This document shows, one piece after another, positions 1 to 8,002 of a stretch of 29,300 nucleotides of DNA (positions are counted from its first letter, which is position 1; each line of letters begins with the position of its first letter). Both the position numbers and the translations under genes were made by a program. The stretch comes from CAZPKH01 sp964407165 (GTDB taxonomy: Bacteria > Bacteroidota > Bacteroidia > Bacteroidales > Muribaculaceae): positions 1-29,300 of the forward strand of contig CAYOUJ010000031.1 of the NCBI GenBank assembly GCA_964407165.1. Reading direction: 5' to 3'. Under the pieces are notes generated by a model that saw only the letters and a program-made list of their open reading frames with translations, had not been told where the DNA came from and made no database searches.

Positions 1-149
1 AGGATAAGTGCTGAAAGCATCTAAGCACGAAGCCCCCCTCAAGATAAGATCTCCACACAAGGGTCGTCAGAGACGATGACGTCGATAGGTCGCAGGTGCA
101 GGGATGGCGACATCCACAGCCGAGCGATACTAATCACCCAAACCCTTTC
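1..149 (+). rRNA. 23S ribosomal RNA, 3' end (partial)
   Basis: This is the last part of a large-subunit rRNA gene whose body lies to the left of the window. Recognisable conserved 23S 3'-end segments are the stretch around AGGATAAGTGCTGAAAGCAT at the very start, the GTCGATAGG motif near 83-91 and the GAGCGATACTAATC motif at 122-135. The exact 3' end is approximate. It is followed by a spacer and 5S rRNA on the same strand, as in a normal rRNA operon. Confidence 0.95.
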
Positions 150-227
150 TTAGCAGCAATGCCAAACACAGCATACTGACAGCAACACAGCGCAGCGAAA
201 CCGTCAGCTGCCGAGACAGTTTAGGCT

Positions 228-303
228 CGAAATCCCGAGATTCCGAAATCCCGAGATTTCGAAACCCCGAGATTTCGAAATCTCGAAATCCCGAAATTCC
301 GAG
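228..303. repeat. CGARATYY octamer array in the 23S-5S spacer
   Basis: This is a tandem array of an 8-base word of the type CGAAATCC/CGAGATTT. It begins as three 16-bp double units (228-243, 244-259, 260-275) and then decays. The word is close to self-complementary, so the array can fold on itself. Bases 244-264 are the perfect reverse complement of 597-617 on the far side of the 5S gene. The rest of the spacer (150-393) holds no gene and no tRNA that I can see. Confidence 0.8.
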
Positions 304-393
304 GCTCGCGTCATCTCAATGCTTCCAACATTCACCTTATACGCCCGATTGGAAGCGACGCGCCCCGCGTCGCGCCCCCCAAGAGACGAACAC

Positions 394-504
<111 letters not shown>

Positions 505-512
505 AGAGACCC

Positions 513-549
513 TGATGGCCGAGAGCCCCGCTCCCGGCCATCATTTTTT
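513..549 (+). terminator. Rho-independent terminator of the rRNA operon
   Basis: A 9-bp perfect stem (513-521 with 535-543, arm TGATGGCCG) is followed directly by six T residues. It begins 8 nt after the 5S rRNA end. Confidence 0.9.
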
Positions 550-557
550 ATGGCAGT

Positions 558-587
558 AAGGAAATTAAGGAGCTTAAGGAGTTTAAC
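558..587. repeat. TTAAGGA-type tandem repeat
   Basis: Imperfect 9-bp units of the form AAGGARNTT repeat here. The same repeat occurs at 9380-9419 and, on the other strand, at 11342-11385. Confidence 0.6.
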
Positions 588-591
588 GAGA

Positions 592-628
592 CGAAATTTC
601 GAAATCTCGGGATTTCGAGATCCCGGGG
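592..628. repeat. CGARATYY octamer array downstream of 5S
   Basis: Four octamers (CGAAATTT, CGAAATCT, CGGGATTT, CGAGATCC) run in tandem. Bases 597-617 are an exact reverse complement of 244-264, so the two arrays bracket 5S rRNA and its terminator. Between here and the promoter at 695 I see no gene. A short ORF crossing this region has no recognisable features and is not called. Confidence 0.75.
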
Positions 629-694
629 TCGCGGGCACGGCATGCGGGCGCGTCGAGGATGGCGACGCGGGGGCGCGGGGCCTCCGAAGAAAAT

Positions 695-726
695 TTTGGC
701 GGATTGGAAAATTTGTGGTATCTTTG
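695..726 (+). promoter_or_regulatory. Bacteroidetes sigma-A promoter for the GlgA-like gene
   Basis: TTTG at 695-698 and TATCTTTG at 719-726 are separated by 20 nt. This matches the Bacteroidetes housekeeping consensus TTTG-N19/21-TAnnTTTG. Transcription would start near 733, giving a leader of about 100 nt before the ATG at 834. Confidence 0.75.
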
Positions 727-833
727 CAAAAATATTTGGAATTTGGCAAAGTTTAGCCCCTAATGTGCGTAATGTGTGAGCGCGCGGCGGGGGCGGCGGC
801 GCACAGGTTCCGAAGCAACTTTGACCACAGAAT

Positions 834-1685
834 ATGCCAATCGAAAAGAAGAAGATTCTTTACATCTCGCAGGAGATAACGCCTTACTTGGCGGAGACGG
901 CGATGTCGGTGCTTGGCCGCATGACGCCGCAGGGTATCCAGGAGCACGGGTATGAGGCCCGCACGTTCATGCCCAAGTACGGGTGCATAAACGAGCGCCG
1001 CAACCAGCTTCACGAGGTGATACGCCTGTCGGGCATGAACATCATCATCGACGACACCGACCACCCGCTCATCATCAAGGTTGCCACGCTCCAGCCGGCG
1101 CGCATGCAGGTGTATTTCATCGACAGCGACGACTATTTCACCACCACCCCGGGCACGAAGGAGCTTGAGACTCAGAGCACCCCGGAGGACAACGACGAGC
1201 GCACTATCTTCTTCGTGCGCGGCGTGATGGAGACGGTGAAGAAGCTGCGGTGGATCCCGGAGATCATCCACTGCTCGGGTTGGATCACGGCCCTGGCTCC
1301 GATGTATCTCAAGCGTGTGTATAACGAGGATCCGTCGTATCGTGAGGCAAAGGTGGTCTATTCGCTTCACCCCGAGGGGTTTGAGGGCACGCTCGACGCG
1401 CGCTTCCAGGAGAAGCTGCTTATGGAGGATGTGACCAAGCGCGACATCAAGACGCTTGGCACGGCACCTGTGGACGTGCTGACGCTCAACAAGTTGGCAC
1501 TGCAGTATGCCGACGCGCTCGTTCAGGCTTCGGCGGACGTGCCGGAGGAGCTTATGGAGGCCGCGCGCGCCACGGGCAAGCCGCTCTTTGAGTACATCGA
1601 GGGCGAGGAGGAACCGGCGCGGATGCAGCGCCTGGCCGACTTCTACGCGTCGCTGCCGCCGGTGCACAAGCCCCGCAAACGATAA
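834..1685 (+). CDS. Glycogen/starch synthase-like protein, GT5 catalytic domain only
   Basis: This is a 283-residue protein matching the N-terminal half (GT5, starch-synthase catalytic domain) of ADP-glucose glycogen synthases: a beta-strand start (KKKILYISQEITPYLAE), the HCSGW segment near residue 145 and the YSLHPEGFEGTLD stretch. A canonical GlgA has about 480 residues with a second Rossmann domain, which is absent. The ADP-glucose-binding KxGGL motif near the N terminus is replaced by ETAMSVLG. Short GlgA-like proteins of this kind are usual in Bacteroidetes and are commonly annotated glycogen/starch synthase. Whether this one transfers glucose is doubtful, and a regulatory or scaffold role is possible. 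The start ATG lies 100 nt after a good promoter. A DUF4270 lipoprotein gene follows after 25 nt, probably in the same transcript. Confidence 0.85.
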   Translation: MPIEKKKILYISQEITPYLAETAMSVLGRMTPQGIQEHGYEARTFMPKYGCINERRNQLHEVIRLSGMNIIIDDTDHPLIIKVATLQPARMQVYFIDSDDYFTTTPGTKELETQSTPEDNDERTIFFVRGVMETVKKLRWIPEIIHCSGWITALAPMYLKRVYNEDPSYREAKVVYSLHPEGFEGTLDARFQEKLLMEDVTKRDIKTLGTAPVDVLTLNKLALQYADALVQASADVPEELMEAARATGKPLFEYIEGEEEPARMQRLADFYASLPPVHKPRKR

Positions 1686-1710
1686 TGCGCATATTCAAGT
1701 ATTACTCAAG

Positions 1711-3135
1711 ATGAGAAAATTGACGATAGGGGCCCTTGGGACGGCCCTGATACTGACTATGATTCAAAGTTTGACGAGCTGTGACGATTCATCATACACC
1801 ATCGGCTCGTCGCTTGTTGAAGACTCGGTGCAGGTGTTGATCGACTCTTCGTTCACCGTAACCGGCACGAGTGTGCGCTCTGAGCGCGTGCAGTCGCGCA
1901 CCACCACACAGCTCATCGGACGCCTCGACGCCGAGGGCTACGGCATGCTCAGCAGCGAGATAGTCACGCAGTTCATGCCCGGCCTGGTGATGGACGCCGA
2001 CAGTTTCACCGTCGAGGACATCGACTCGGTGCGCCTGACCATGCACCTTACCAACGGCGCCTTCACCGGCGACTCTCTGACGCCCATGGGCATAAAGGTC
2101 TACCCGCTGACGCAGCAGCTGCCGTCGCCCATCTACAGCGACTTCGACCCGACCGGCTACTACGACCCCAACGTCTGCTGGGGCTCGACCATCTACAGCG
2201 CCACGGCATTGGGCCAGAGCGACTCGATATTCGGTCTGAGCACGCGCCAGATCACGGTGATGCTTCCACGGCAGTTCGGCGTCGACCTCTACACGGAGTA
2301 TGTCAACAACCCCGCGACGTTCAACACCCCGTCGGCATTCGCCCAGTGGTTCCCCGGCCTGTACATCGCCAACTCGTTTGGCAACGGCCGCGTGACGCGC
2401 ATCGACCGCAGCTACATCACCCTCTTCTACCACTATAACAGCGTCTCTGAGGACACCGGCAACGACACGACGTATTATTACGCCAACACGCTGCTGGCGG
2501 TCTCGCCGGAGATAGTGACCGACAACGCCATACGCTACAACATGTCGTCGGCGCTCGAGCAGCGCGTGGCTGCCGGTGAGGCTCTCGTGGTGGCCCCCAT
2601 CGGCTACGAGCTGGCCATCAACTTCCCCGCACAGGAGGTCTATGACTGGTACACGCAGAACGCCGGGCGCCTGGCACTGCTCAACGGCCTGACCATGGAG
2701 ATACCGGCCGAGGAGATAGCCAACGACTACGGCATCGAGCCGCCTACCTACCTGCTGCTGGTCAAGAAGAGCAAGGCCGACGATTTCTTTGCCAAGAACC
2801 AGCTTACGGACGGCGTCAATTCGTTCTACGCCACCTACAGCTCCACCTCCAAGAGCTACATATTCAGCGATATGGTCGACTATGCACAGGCCATGCTGGA
2901 CGCCGGCGGCGTGACCGACGACGACAAGGAGTTCCTCATCATCCCTGTGTCGCTTGTCACGGAGACGTCGTCAAGCAGCTCGTCGTCAAGCTATTACTAT
3001 TATTACTACTACGGGACCACCTCCAGCACCACCACGGTTACGGGCATCGTGCCCTACGTCATCAATCCGGTGATGGTGCGCTTGAAGCTCGACGAGGCCA
3101 AGATACGCTGCACGCTGACCAAGCAGTCACTGTAA
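1711..3135 (+). CDS. DUF4270-family lipoprotein
   Basis: This is a 474-residue exported lipoprotein. I chose the ATG at 1711 because it gives a proper signal peptide (MRKL, a hydrophobic core, then LTSC with the lipobox Cys at residue 24). The reading frame is open upstream only because it overlaps the end of the previous gene. The body resembles the Bacteroidetes family DUF4270, whose function is unknown and whose genes often follow the short GlgA-like gene, as here. Near the C terminus (about residues 420-436) there is a striking run of eight Ser then seven Tyr, encoded by TCN/AGC and TAT/TAC codons, before a threonine-rich stretch and a final beta-rich segment. It probably sits in the outer membrane. 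Family assignment is by recognition of overall pattern and context. Confidence 0.8.
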   Translation: MRKLTIGALGTALILTMIQSLTSCDDSSYTIGSSLVEDSVQVLIDSSFTVTGTSVRSERVQSRTTTQLIGRLDAEGYGMLSSEIVTQFMPGLVMDADSFTVEDIDSVRLTMHLTNGAFTGDSLTPMGIKVYPLTQQLPSPIYSDFDPTGYYDPNVCWGSTIYSATALGQSDSIFGLSTRQITVMLPRQFGVDLYTEYVNNPATFNTPSAFAQWFPGLYIANSFGNGRVTRIDRSYITLFYHYNSVSEDTGNDTTYYYANTLLAVSPEIVTDNAIRYNMSSALEQRVAAGEALVVAPIGYELAINFPAQEVYDWYTQNAGRLALLNGLTMEIPAEEIANDYGIEPPTYLLLVKKSKADDFFAKNQLTDGVNSFYATYSSTSKSYIFSDMVDYAQAMLDAGGVTDDDKEFLIIPVSLVTETSSSSSSSSYYYYYYYGTTSSTTTVTGIVPYVINPVMVRLKLDEAKIRCTLTKQSL

Positions 3136-3142
3136 TGCAAGT

Positions 3143-3375
3143 TAGCCCCGCAGGGGCGACATCCTTGTTAACCCCGTACGTGGCGAAGCGGAGTGCGGGG
3201 ATGGACGGGTCAACTCTACATACTCGAGTCCCGCAGGGGCGATATTCTTCGCGCACGAGCGGGTGGGCGGGAAGAATGTCGTCCCTGCGGGACTTATCAG
3301 TGTGATGGGCACCCCTAACCCCGCACTCCGCTTCGCTACGTACGGGGTTAACAAGAATTACGCTCCTGCGGAGCT
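3143..3375. repeat. REP-like inverted repeat cluster
   Basis: A 36-bp arm at 3165-3200 and its reverse complement at 3319-3354 differ at one base. Each carries TTAACCCCGTACG and GAAGCGGAGTGCGGGG. Four copies of a CCGCAGGGGCGAYATYCTT-type module surround them: about 3147-3165 and 3230-3250 on the plus strand, and about 3272-3292 and 3354-3372 on the minus strand. The block lies between two convergent genes and holds no believable coding sequence. It looks like a repetitive extragenic palindrome cluster. Confidence 0.8.
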
Positions 3376-3422
3376 GAAATACATTTGGGGTGTGGGCACG
3401 GCGGGTGGACACCCTTTGTGGC

Positions 3423-3506
3423 GGCGGGGCGCGAGGGCGCCGCCCCGCTCCTATGCTGGCGGGCACGGCGGGGATGCAGGGCGCGAGGGCGCCGCCCCGC
3501 TCCGGG
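3423..3506. repeat. GC-rich extragenic repeat, two copies
   Basis: The module GCGCGAGGGCGCCGCCCCGC occurs at about 3427-3450 and again at about 3481-3504. A related copy on the opposite strand is near 29035-29080. There is no gene here. The remainder of the gap to 3545 shows nothing recognisable. Confidence 0.7.
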
Positions 3507-3544
3507 CGGGGCGACGGCACTCCTGATTTACTCTTGGTCGCTTA

Positions 3545-3575
3545 CAAATCCCAAGTTCCAAATCCCAAATCCCAA
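3545..3575. repeat. CCAAATC heptamer tandem repeat
   Basis: A 7-bp unit (CCAAATC) is repeated, partly degenerate, right at the 3' end of the minus-strand operon. A cleaner array of the same heptamer lies at 26171-26203, at the end of polA. Confidence 0.65.
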
Positions 3576-4460
3576 TTATAGGAGGATGAGGGGGCAGTAG
3601 TAGAGGGTGGCGAGGGTGCGCGAGGCTTCGATTTGGGCCAGGCGGAGGGCCCGGGTATCGGCCTCGCGGCGCGTGGCAATCTCGTCGGCATGGGCGCGTG
3701 CTGCGTCGCAACGGGAGGCGATGTCGTCGACCAAGGTCGTGGCGTTGGAATAACAGATGGATGAGGGGTCGACGGCGGCGAGCAGGTCGAGGGCGCCTGT
3801 GTAGTCACCCTTGGCGGCGAGCGTGCGGGCTTGGGCGATGAGAGTGCTTGCGACGTCGTCGATGTGATAAGTGTAGATGTCAACTATGGCCGAGAGCACG
3901 TCTGCATAGCCGCTGCAGCAGTCAGGCACAGAGGCCAGGAGCCACATCGCTTTCTCGTATTCGCCGGTTGAAGCGGCGGCTTTGGCCTGTGCTATGATTC
4001 CGGGACACTTGGCCTCGTAATATGATCCGATGCGCTGGCGTGCGTCGGCGAGGAAGTTGACGGCCTCGGGGCTCTTGGCGCGTATGGAGGCGGCTGCGGC
4101 GTCGAGTGCTGCCTGCTCGGTGACGCCGGCGCCGCGGACAGGCACCTGTGCGGAGGCGAACACCTCGCGTGTGAGGCGGTTGTAGACCTTGATGGTGACG
4201 TTTGCCTCGACGGCCACGGTCGGTTGGATGCCGGAGATGACCTGTTGGCTGACGGGCTCTACCCGGGCGGAGATGACGAAGAGAGCGAGGTCGGGGTCAC
4301 CGGCGAGGCCGGAGGCGTTAGCGGCCACTGTGAGGGCGCCGGTGAGGCGGTCGGAGTTGGATACCACGGCCACGGGTACGTCGCAGTCGGCGGCTTTCAG
4401 TGCAGGCACGGCGATGGCGGCACAGATGGCGGCGATGGCTATATTGTGTGTGATTTTCAT
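3576..4460 (-). CDS. Exported protein of unknown function with paired Cys-containing helical repeats
   Basis: This protein of 294 residues begins with a signal peptide (MKITHN, then an Ala/Ile-rich core ending near AADC). The first half is beta-rich, with a segment VTIKVYNRLTREVFAS. The second half holds two TPR-like helical units, GEYEKAMWLLASVPDCC and GDYTGALDLLAAVDPSSIC, each ending in Cys. It is the last gene of a five-gene minus-strand operon, starting 4 nt after the stop of the DUF6175-like gene, which suggests translational coupling. The ATG at 4460 was chosen because it gives the signal peptide. The longer open frame upstream overlaps the neighbour and has an unlikely composition. I believe similar proteins occur beside DUF6175 genes in Bacteroides, but I cannot name a function. 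It is probably periplasmic or outer-membrane associated. Confidence 0.8.
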   Translation of the reverse strand: MKITHNIAIAAICAAIAVPALKAADCDVPVAVVSNSDRLTGALTVAANASGLAGDPDLALFVISARVEPVSQQVISGIQPTVAVEANVTIKVYNRLTREVFASAQVPVRGAGVTEQAALDAAAASIRAKSPEAVNFLADARQRIGSYYEAKCPGIIAQAKAAASTGEYEKAMWLLASVPDCCSGYADVLSAIVDIYTYHIDDVASTLIAQARTLAAKGDYTGALDLLAAVDPSSICYSNATTLVDDIASRCDAARAHADEIATRREADTRALRLAQIEASRTLATLYYCPLILL

Positions 4461-4464
4461 GGCG

Positions 4465-5412
4465 TTAGCGTATGAATATGTTGACTTTGCCGAGGCCTTG
4501 GATCTTGAAGTCGGCTGTGACGCCGCGCTCGGCGAGATAGTTGACGAGTCGCTGGGCGACGTCCTTGGCGCCCTGCTTGCGCTGGCGACCGCGGATGGTG
4601 CTCTCCAGGGGGATGTATACGCCGGTGTATTGCATAAACGTGGCGCCTCCCTTGACGTTCTCGATGCCGCGACCGTCGACGCTGTTGTCATACAGGAAGT
4701 CTTCGATGACCTCGCGGAGGGTGTATGGGCCGACCTTGGTGTTGAAGTCGACGGAGGCTCCGCTGACGGTCTTGATGTCGAAGGCCACCATGCGGCCGTT
4801 GGTGCACATATTTTGGTAATAGGTGAGCATCTTGCGCAGGAAGGGATCCATGTTGGCATAGACGGCCTCGCGTATGAGCACCTCGGGGGCGGAGGCAGTG
4901 GAGGGTTCGCCCATACCCTCGACGGGTGCGAAGGTGTGCTGGGTGTATGGGTCGATGCCGTTGAGGGTGTAGGAAATGCGGCGCTGCGGGCCGGAGGAGA
5001 CCACGGAGTAGCCGACTTTGATGAGGATGTCGGCGTTGGAGTTTCGGATTACCGCCTCTTCGACGCTCTCGCTGACGTCGCCGAAGTTGGCGTCGCTGAT
5101 GGCGCGGTCGGCGCGCGCGGCGTTGATGGCCTCGGCGAGGTCGACGATGACTATCTGGTCGTTACGGTCGGTGATGAGCTGTGCTATCTGGGTGAGCACT
5201 GCGCGGAGTGAGGCGTCGGACTGCAGTGCGCGCTCATAGTCGGGGACGGTGACTGTGGCACCGCCGGAATTGAACTGCTGCGTGTAGCCCTTCTGCTTGC
5301 ACAGGGTGATGTCGGGCACTATCATCATGCGCGGGGGCGTGAGCGGCTTCTGTGCCGCGACGGCGCAGCAGACGGCGGCTAGTATGGCAAGTGACAGGAT
5401 TATGCGTTTCAT
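4465..5412 (-). CDS. DUF6175-like exported protein
   Basis: This protein has 315 residues, with a signal peptide (MKRIILSLAILAAVCCAVAAQ) and a mature start rich in Pro. Segments that recall the Bacteroidales family DUF6175 are the MIVPDITLCKQKGYTQQF opening, VPDYERALQ, a central RRISYTLNGIDPYTQ, and a C-terminal GLGKVNIF. The function of the family is unknown. The gene lies in the middle of an operon of exported proteins, 15 nt after a small lipoprotein gene and 4 nt before the next gene. The family name is from memory of its conserved pattern and was not checked by a search. Confidence 0.75.
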   Translation of the reverse strand: MKRIILSLAILAAVCCAVAAQKPLTPPRMMIVPDITLCKQKGYTQQFNSGGATVTVPDYERALQSDASLRAVLTQIAQLITDRNDQIVIVDLAEAINAARADRAISDANFGDVSESVEEAVIRNSNADILIKVGYSVVSSGPQRRISYTLNGIDPYTQHTFAPVEGMGEPSTASAPEVLIREAVYANMDPFLRKMLTYYQNMCTNGRMVAFDIKTVSGASVDFNTKVGPYTLREVIEDFLYDNSVDGRGIENVKGGATFMQYTGVYIPLESTIRGRQRKQGAKDVAQRLVNYLAERGVTADFKIQGLGKVNIFIR

Positions 5413-5427
5413 GGTTGTGATGCAAGG

Positions 5428-5904
5428 TTATTCAATAATGTTGTCGTCGACAAACTGCTTGCGCAGTTTTATGGTATTGACCTTGACGGTGACGGTTACG
5501 GTGACAAATCCGTCGCCCTGGAGCTCTTTGGCCGAGCCTTCCACCTTGGCATACTTCTCGTATCGTCCGCCGTTGCCGAAGAACTTGTCGAAGTATTTGG
5601 GGTGCTGCTCGCGGACGGTGGGGGAGTCGATGATGGGATAGGCAGATGTGTTTGCAGTGGTGCCCTGGACGCCGTAGAATGTGACTTCGTAGACAGCCTT
5701 GCGGCGGGCGTTTTCGACGGCCTCCTTGCGGTCGCGGCCGCGCTCGGTGACCACGAGCGTGCGGGTGCCGTCGGCGTTGTAGCCAACCGACTGCGTGGGC
5801 TGTGGCTGGTATGCGGAGGTCGAGACCTCCTTTTTCGACGAGCAGCCGGAGATGGCCAGGGCTGCCACGGCGATGATGGCGAGATTTTTGAGTGACGAGT
5901 ACAT
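5428..5904 (-). CDS. Small lipoprotein, paralogue of the next upstream gene
   Basis: This is a 158-residue lipoprotein: signal peptide MYSSLKNLAIIAVAALAISGC with the lipobox Cys at residue 21, then a Ser/Gln-rich linker and a compact domain. The domain has the pattern of envelope proteins with an ArkkAVyevtFyGv motif, a central PIIDSP segment, a KYFDKFF..GGRYEKYAKV block and a VTVTVTVKVN strand. Aligning it by eye with the protein encoded at 5940-6407 shows the same order of blocks, including Ala-rich helix, Gly turn, PI(I/V), FF..F, Y.(K/T)YA.V and a final beta strand followed by L.K. The two are therefore likely paralogues. The role is unknown; they may form a hetero-oligomer in the outer membrane or periplasm. 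Confidence 0.75.
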   Translation of the reverse strand: MYSSLKNLAIIAVAALAISGCSSKKEVSTSAYQPQPTQSVGYNADGTRTLVVTERGRDRKEAVENARRKAVYEVTFYGVQGTTANTSAYPIIDSPTVREQHPKYFDKFFGNGGRYEKYAKVEGSAKELQGDGFVTVTVTVKVNTIKLRKQFVDDNIIE

Positions 5905-5939
5905 GGTAGGTAATTAGTTGTTAGTGAGTGGTGAGTAGG

Positions 5940-6407
5940 TTACCAGAGCGAGTTGAAGCCGGAGACTATGCCGCACTCCTCGAGGTATTTGGCGAGGGCC
6001 TCCTTGTCGATGACCACGATGCCGACGGTCTCATACATCTTGGTACTCTTGTTTTTCATCACCGACACGGAGGTGGGGACGACCGTGGCGTATGTGCGAT
6101 AGCGCTGCTCGCGGTTGAATGCCTCGAAGAAGGTGGAGTATTGCTCTGCGGTGGCGGCGTTGGTGACGATGGGGCTGAACGAGGGCTTGCCGTCGATCGA
6201 GGGGATGCCGTGGAGCATCAGGGCGGTCACGGCGTTCTGCAGCAGCAGGTCGTTGGCCGTCCCCTTGGGGTCTTTCTTGGTGTTGACGAGCACGTTTACC
6301 ATCACGCGGCCACCCTGGCCGATGCCGGCGGAGGTGACGGAGTAGTCGTCGGCGAGGGCTGTGAGGGCGCAGATGAGCGCAATTATTGTCAAAGTCAGGT
6401 GACGCAT
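5940..6407 (-). CDS. Small exported protein, paralogue of the lipoprotein downstream
   Basis: This is a 155-residue protein with a signal peptide (MRHLTLTIIALICALTALA, cleavage probably before DDYS), but without a lipobox. The mature domain includes LLLQNAVTALMLHGIP, a PIV segment, STFFEAFNREQRYRTYATV and VGIVVIDKEALAKYL. These line up with blocks of the lipoprotein at 5428-5904. One copy is lipidated and the other soluble, which suggests partners in one complex. The 82-nt gap to the gene upstream holds GATTAGT and GCATTATG-type short repeats only. No function can be assigned. Confidence 0.75.
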   Translation of the reverse strand: MRHLTLTIIALICALTALADDYSVTSAGIGQGGRVMVNVLVNTKKDPKGTANDLLLQNAVTALMLHGIPSIDGKPSFSPIVTNAATAEQYSTFFEAFNREQRYRTYATVVPTSVSVMKNKSTKMYETVGIVVIDKEALAKYLEECGIVSGFNSLW

Positions 6408-6489
6408 TTTGAGTGTTTAGTGATTAGTGATTAGTCAAGAGAGGGGAGAGGAGGATGAGCAATTATGCATTATGGATTATGCATTAGGG

Positions 6490-7830
6490 TTAGGATTCGC
6501 GGAGCTGGAGGCCGGGGTTGTTGAGGTCGACGTTGGTCTTCTTGACATAGAAGCGGGTGCCTCGGCTGGAGGTGTCGAAGTGGTAGTCGTAGCGGACGTC
6601 GAGGTTGTTCCAGGGCGAGCCGGCCTTGACTGTGCCCACGCGGCGGTAGCAGATGGTGCCCTTCTTGTCTTTGTAAGGCTCGAGGATGTCGTACTTCTTG
6701 CCGTAGGTGACCTCCTCCTTGGTGCCGATATGGGCGTACATGGCGTCGTCTTCGTCGAAGTAGAATGGTGCGCGGGGCCGGAAGACGGGGAACTTGCGGG
6801 CGAGCTTGGCGATGCCCTTGTCGACGCAGCGGCTGGTGACGTCGAGTATCACTTTGCCCTCGTCGCTGAGCGAGCGGAGGATGGTCTTTGAGCTTGAGCA
6901 CTTGTAGTCGCCGACGTACTTGAGGCAGTCGGAGAAGAAGAAGTAGCTGCCGAACTCCTTGCGGCGGTTGTCACGCTCCGAAGCGGGGGTCGAGGAGTCG
7001 ACCCAGAGGTTGTTGAACATGTAGTTGGTCATCCCGGGTGTCCAGTCGAGGCGGTAGAGGTAGGCGTGCATCTTCACGCGGAATCCGCCGATGTCGCCGA
7101 CCACTTCGGAGGTGACGGTTATGAGCTGGCCTATCTCGTTGTACATCTGGGCCTGGCGGAATTGCTTTTGTCGGGCGTGGGGGTCGTGGTTGTTAAAACC
7201 CTTTTGGTACTCTACGCCCCCGATGGTCTGGAAAGTTGCGCCTACCAGCGCGAGGCCGAGCTGTCCCCAGAAGGCTCCCTTCTTCTTGTCGATATAGTCC
7301 ATATCGCAGACTAGCACGAAGGAGCTTTGCAGCAGCTCGAGTCCCTCGTCCTGCAGCATCTCCGGGCCGCGGAGGCTGGCGGTGGCGCGCCGGTAGTCGT
7401 CGTAGAAGGCGCCGTAGCCGCCGCGGTCGTGGATGAGGCCGAGGTCCATGTAGCCGCCGGAGGTGCGGTTAAACCACCGGCCGACAACCTTCTCGGCGAC
7501 GTGGTTGGCGCGCAGCAAGTCCTCGATATCTTCGCGGCTCTGCTTGCCGGAAACACTGATTACGCGCACATCGTCGATATTGTGGTTGTTGTAGCGCAGG
7601 GGCATCGGGAAGTCGCGGAACACCTGCGCCATCTCGGTGGCGTAGGCCTTGTCGCGGTGGGTGAGCAGGATAAGCGTCAGCGACGAGCGGCGGTAATGGT
7701 CACGGTCGGTGAAGTTTGAGAACACCGGCGTGGGGGCCTCGGAGGCGGAGGCCTCGGCGCGGGCCGCTGTGGGGAGGAGAGAGGAGATGAGTGCCACCAG
7801 GAGGGAGGCGAGGAGGGTCGTGCGTTTCAT
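6490..7830 (-). CDS. Exported protein of unknown function, first gene of the envelope operon
   Basis: This is a 446-residue protein with a signal peptide (MKRTTLLASLLVALISSLLPTAARA) and no lipobox. I do not recognise a named domain. Visible features are an early segment DRDHYRRSSLTLILLTHRDK, a middle hydrophobic, Gly-rich stretch (FWGQLGLALVGATFQTIGG), a region with aromatic residues (YLYRLDWTPGMTNYMFNN) and a C-terminal part with basic and aromatic residues that could form a beta domain (YDYHFDTSSRGTRFYVKK). It is transcribed first from the strong promoter at 7879-7910 and is followed by four more genes for exported proteins on the same strand. That context suggests a shared envelope complex. 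Confidence 0.75.
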   Translation of the reverse strand: MKRTTLLASLLVALISSLLPTAARAEASASEAPTPVFSNFTDRDHYRRSSLTLILLTHRDKAYATEMAQVFRDFPMPLRYNNHNIDDVRVISVSGKQSREDIEDLLRANHVAEKVVGRWFNRTSGGYMDLGLIHDRGGYGAFYDDYRRATASLRGPEMLQDEGLELLQSSFVLVCDMDYIDKKKGAFWGQLGLALVGATFQTIGGVEYQKGFNNHDPHARQKQFRQAQMYNEIGQLITVTSEVVGDIGGFRVKMHAYLYRLDWTPGMTNYMFNNLWVDSSTPASERDNRRKEFGSYFFFSDCLKYVGDYKCSSSKTILRSLSDEGKVILDVTSRCVDKGIAKLARKFPVFRPRAPFYFDEDDAMYAHIGTKEEVTYGKKYDILEPYKDKKGTICYRRVGTVKAGSPWNNLDVRYDYHFDTSSRGTRFYVKKTNVDLNNPGLQLRES

Positions 7831-7878
7831 GTGATAGGTATTGAGATGTTTAATGGCAGTTTTGTTTGTTTTGATGTT

Positions 7879-7910
7879 GCAAAGTTAACGCCCGCGAGCC
7901 TGATGTCAAG
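7879..7910 (-). promoter_or_regulatory. Promoter of the five-gene envelope operon
   Basis: On the minus strand, TTG (7909-7907, preceded by C) and TAACTTTG (7887-7880) are 19 nt apart, matching the Bacteroidetes sigma-A consensus. The inferred start near 7872 leaves a leader of about 40 nt before the ATG at 7830. The rest of 7831-8002 holds nothing else that I can identify. Confidence 0.75.
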
Positions 7911-8002
7911 CTGCGGGCGGGTGATTGATTTTGAAAGTCGGGGGTTTGGGGATGAAATCCCGAGGAAACTCCGATGAAAATCGATTGCCTGTCGATTGGA
8001 GG

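Noticed and set aside
228..303. Possible CRISPR array in the rRNA spacer
   Set aside because: The units are 8-16 bp in direct tandem with no spacers of constant length.
550..756. Small plus-strand ORF after the 5S rRNA terminator
   Set aside because: It runs through the octamer repeat and the promoter of the next gene, and its translation is Arg-rich with no recognisable feature.
3263..3600. Overlapping short ORFs on both strands in the repeat island
   Set aside because: They are translations of inverted repeats, and none has a start context, signal or family pattern.
4189..5211. Long plus-strand ORF opposite the DUF6175-like gene
   Set aside because: It is an antisense shadow caused by high GC and codon bias. 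The minus-strand frames have signal peptides and tight operon spacing.
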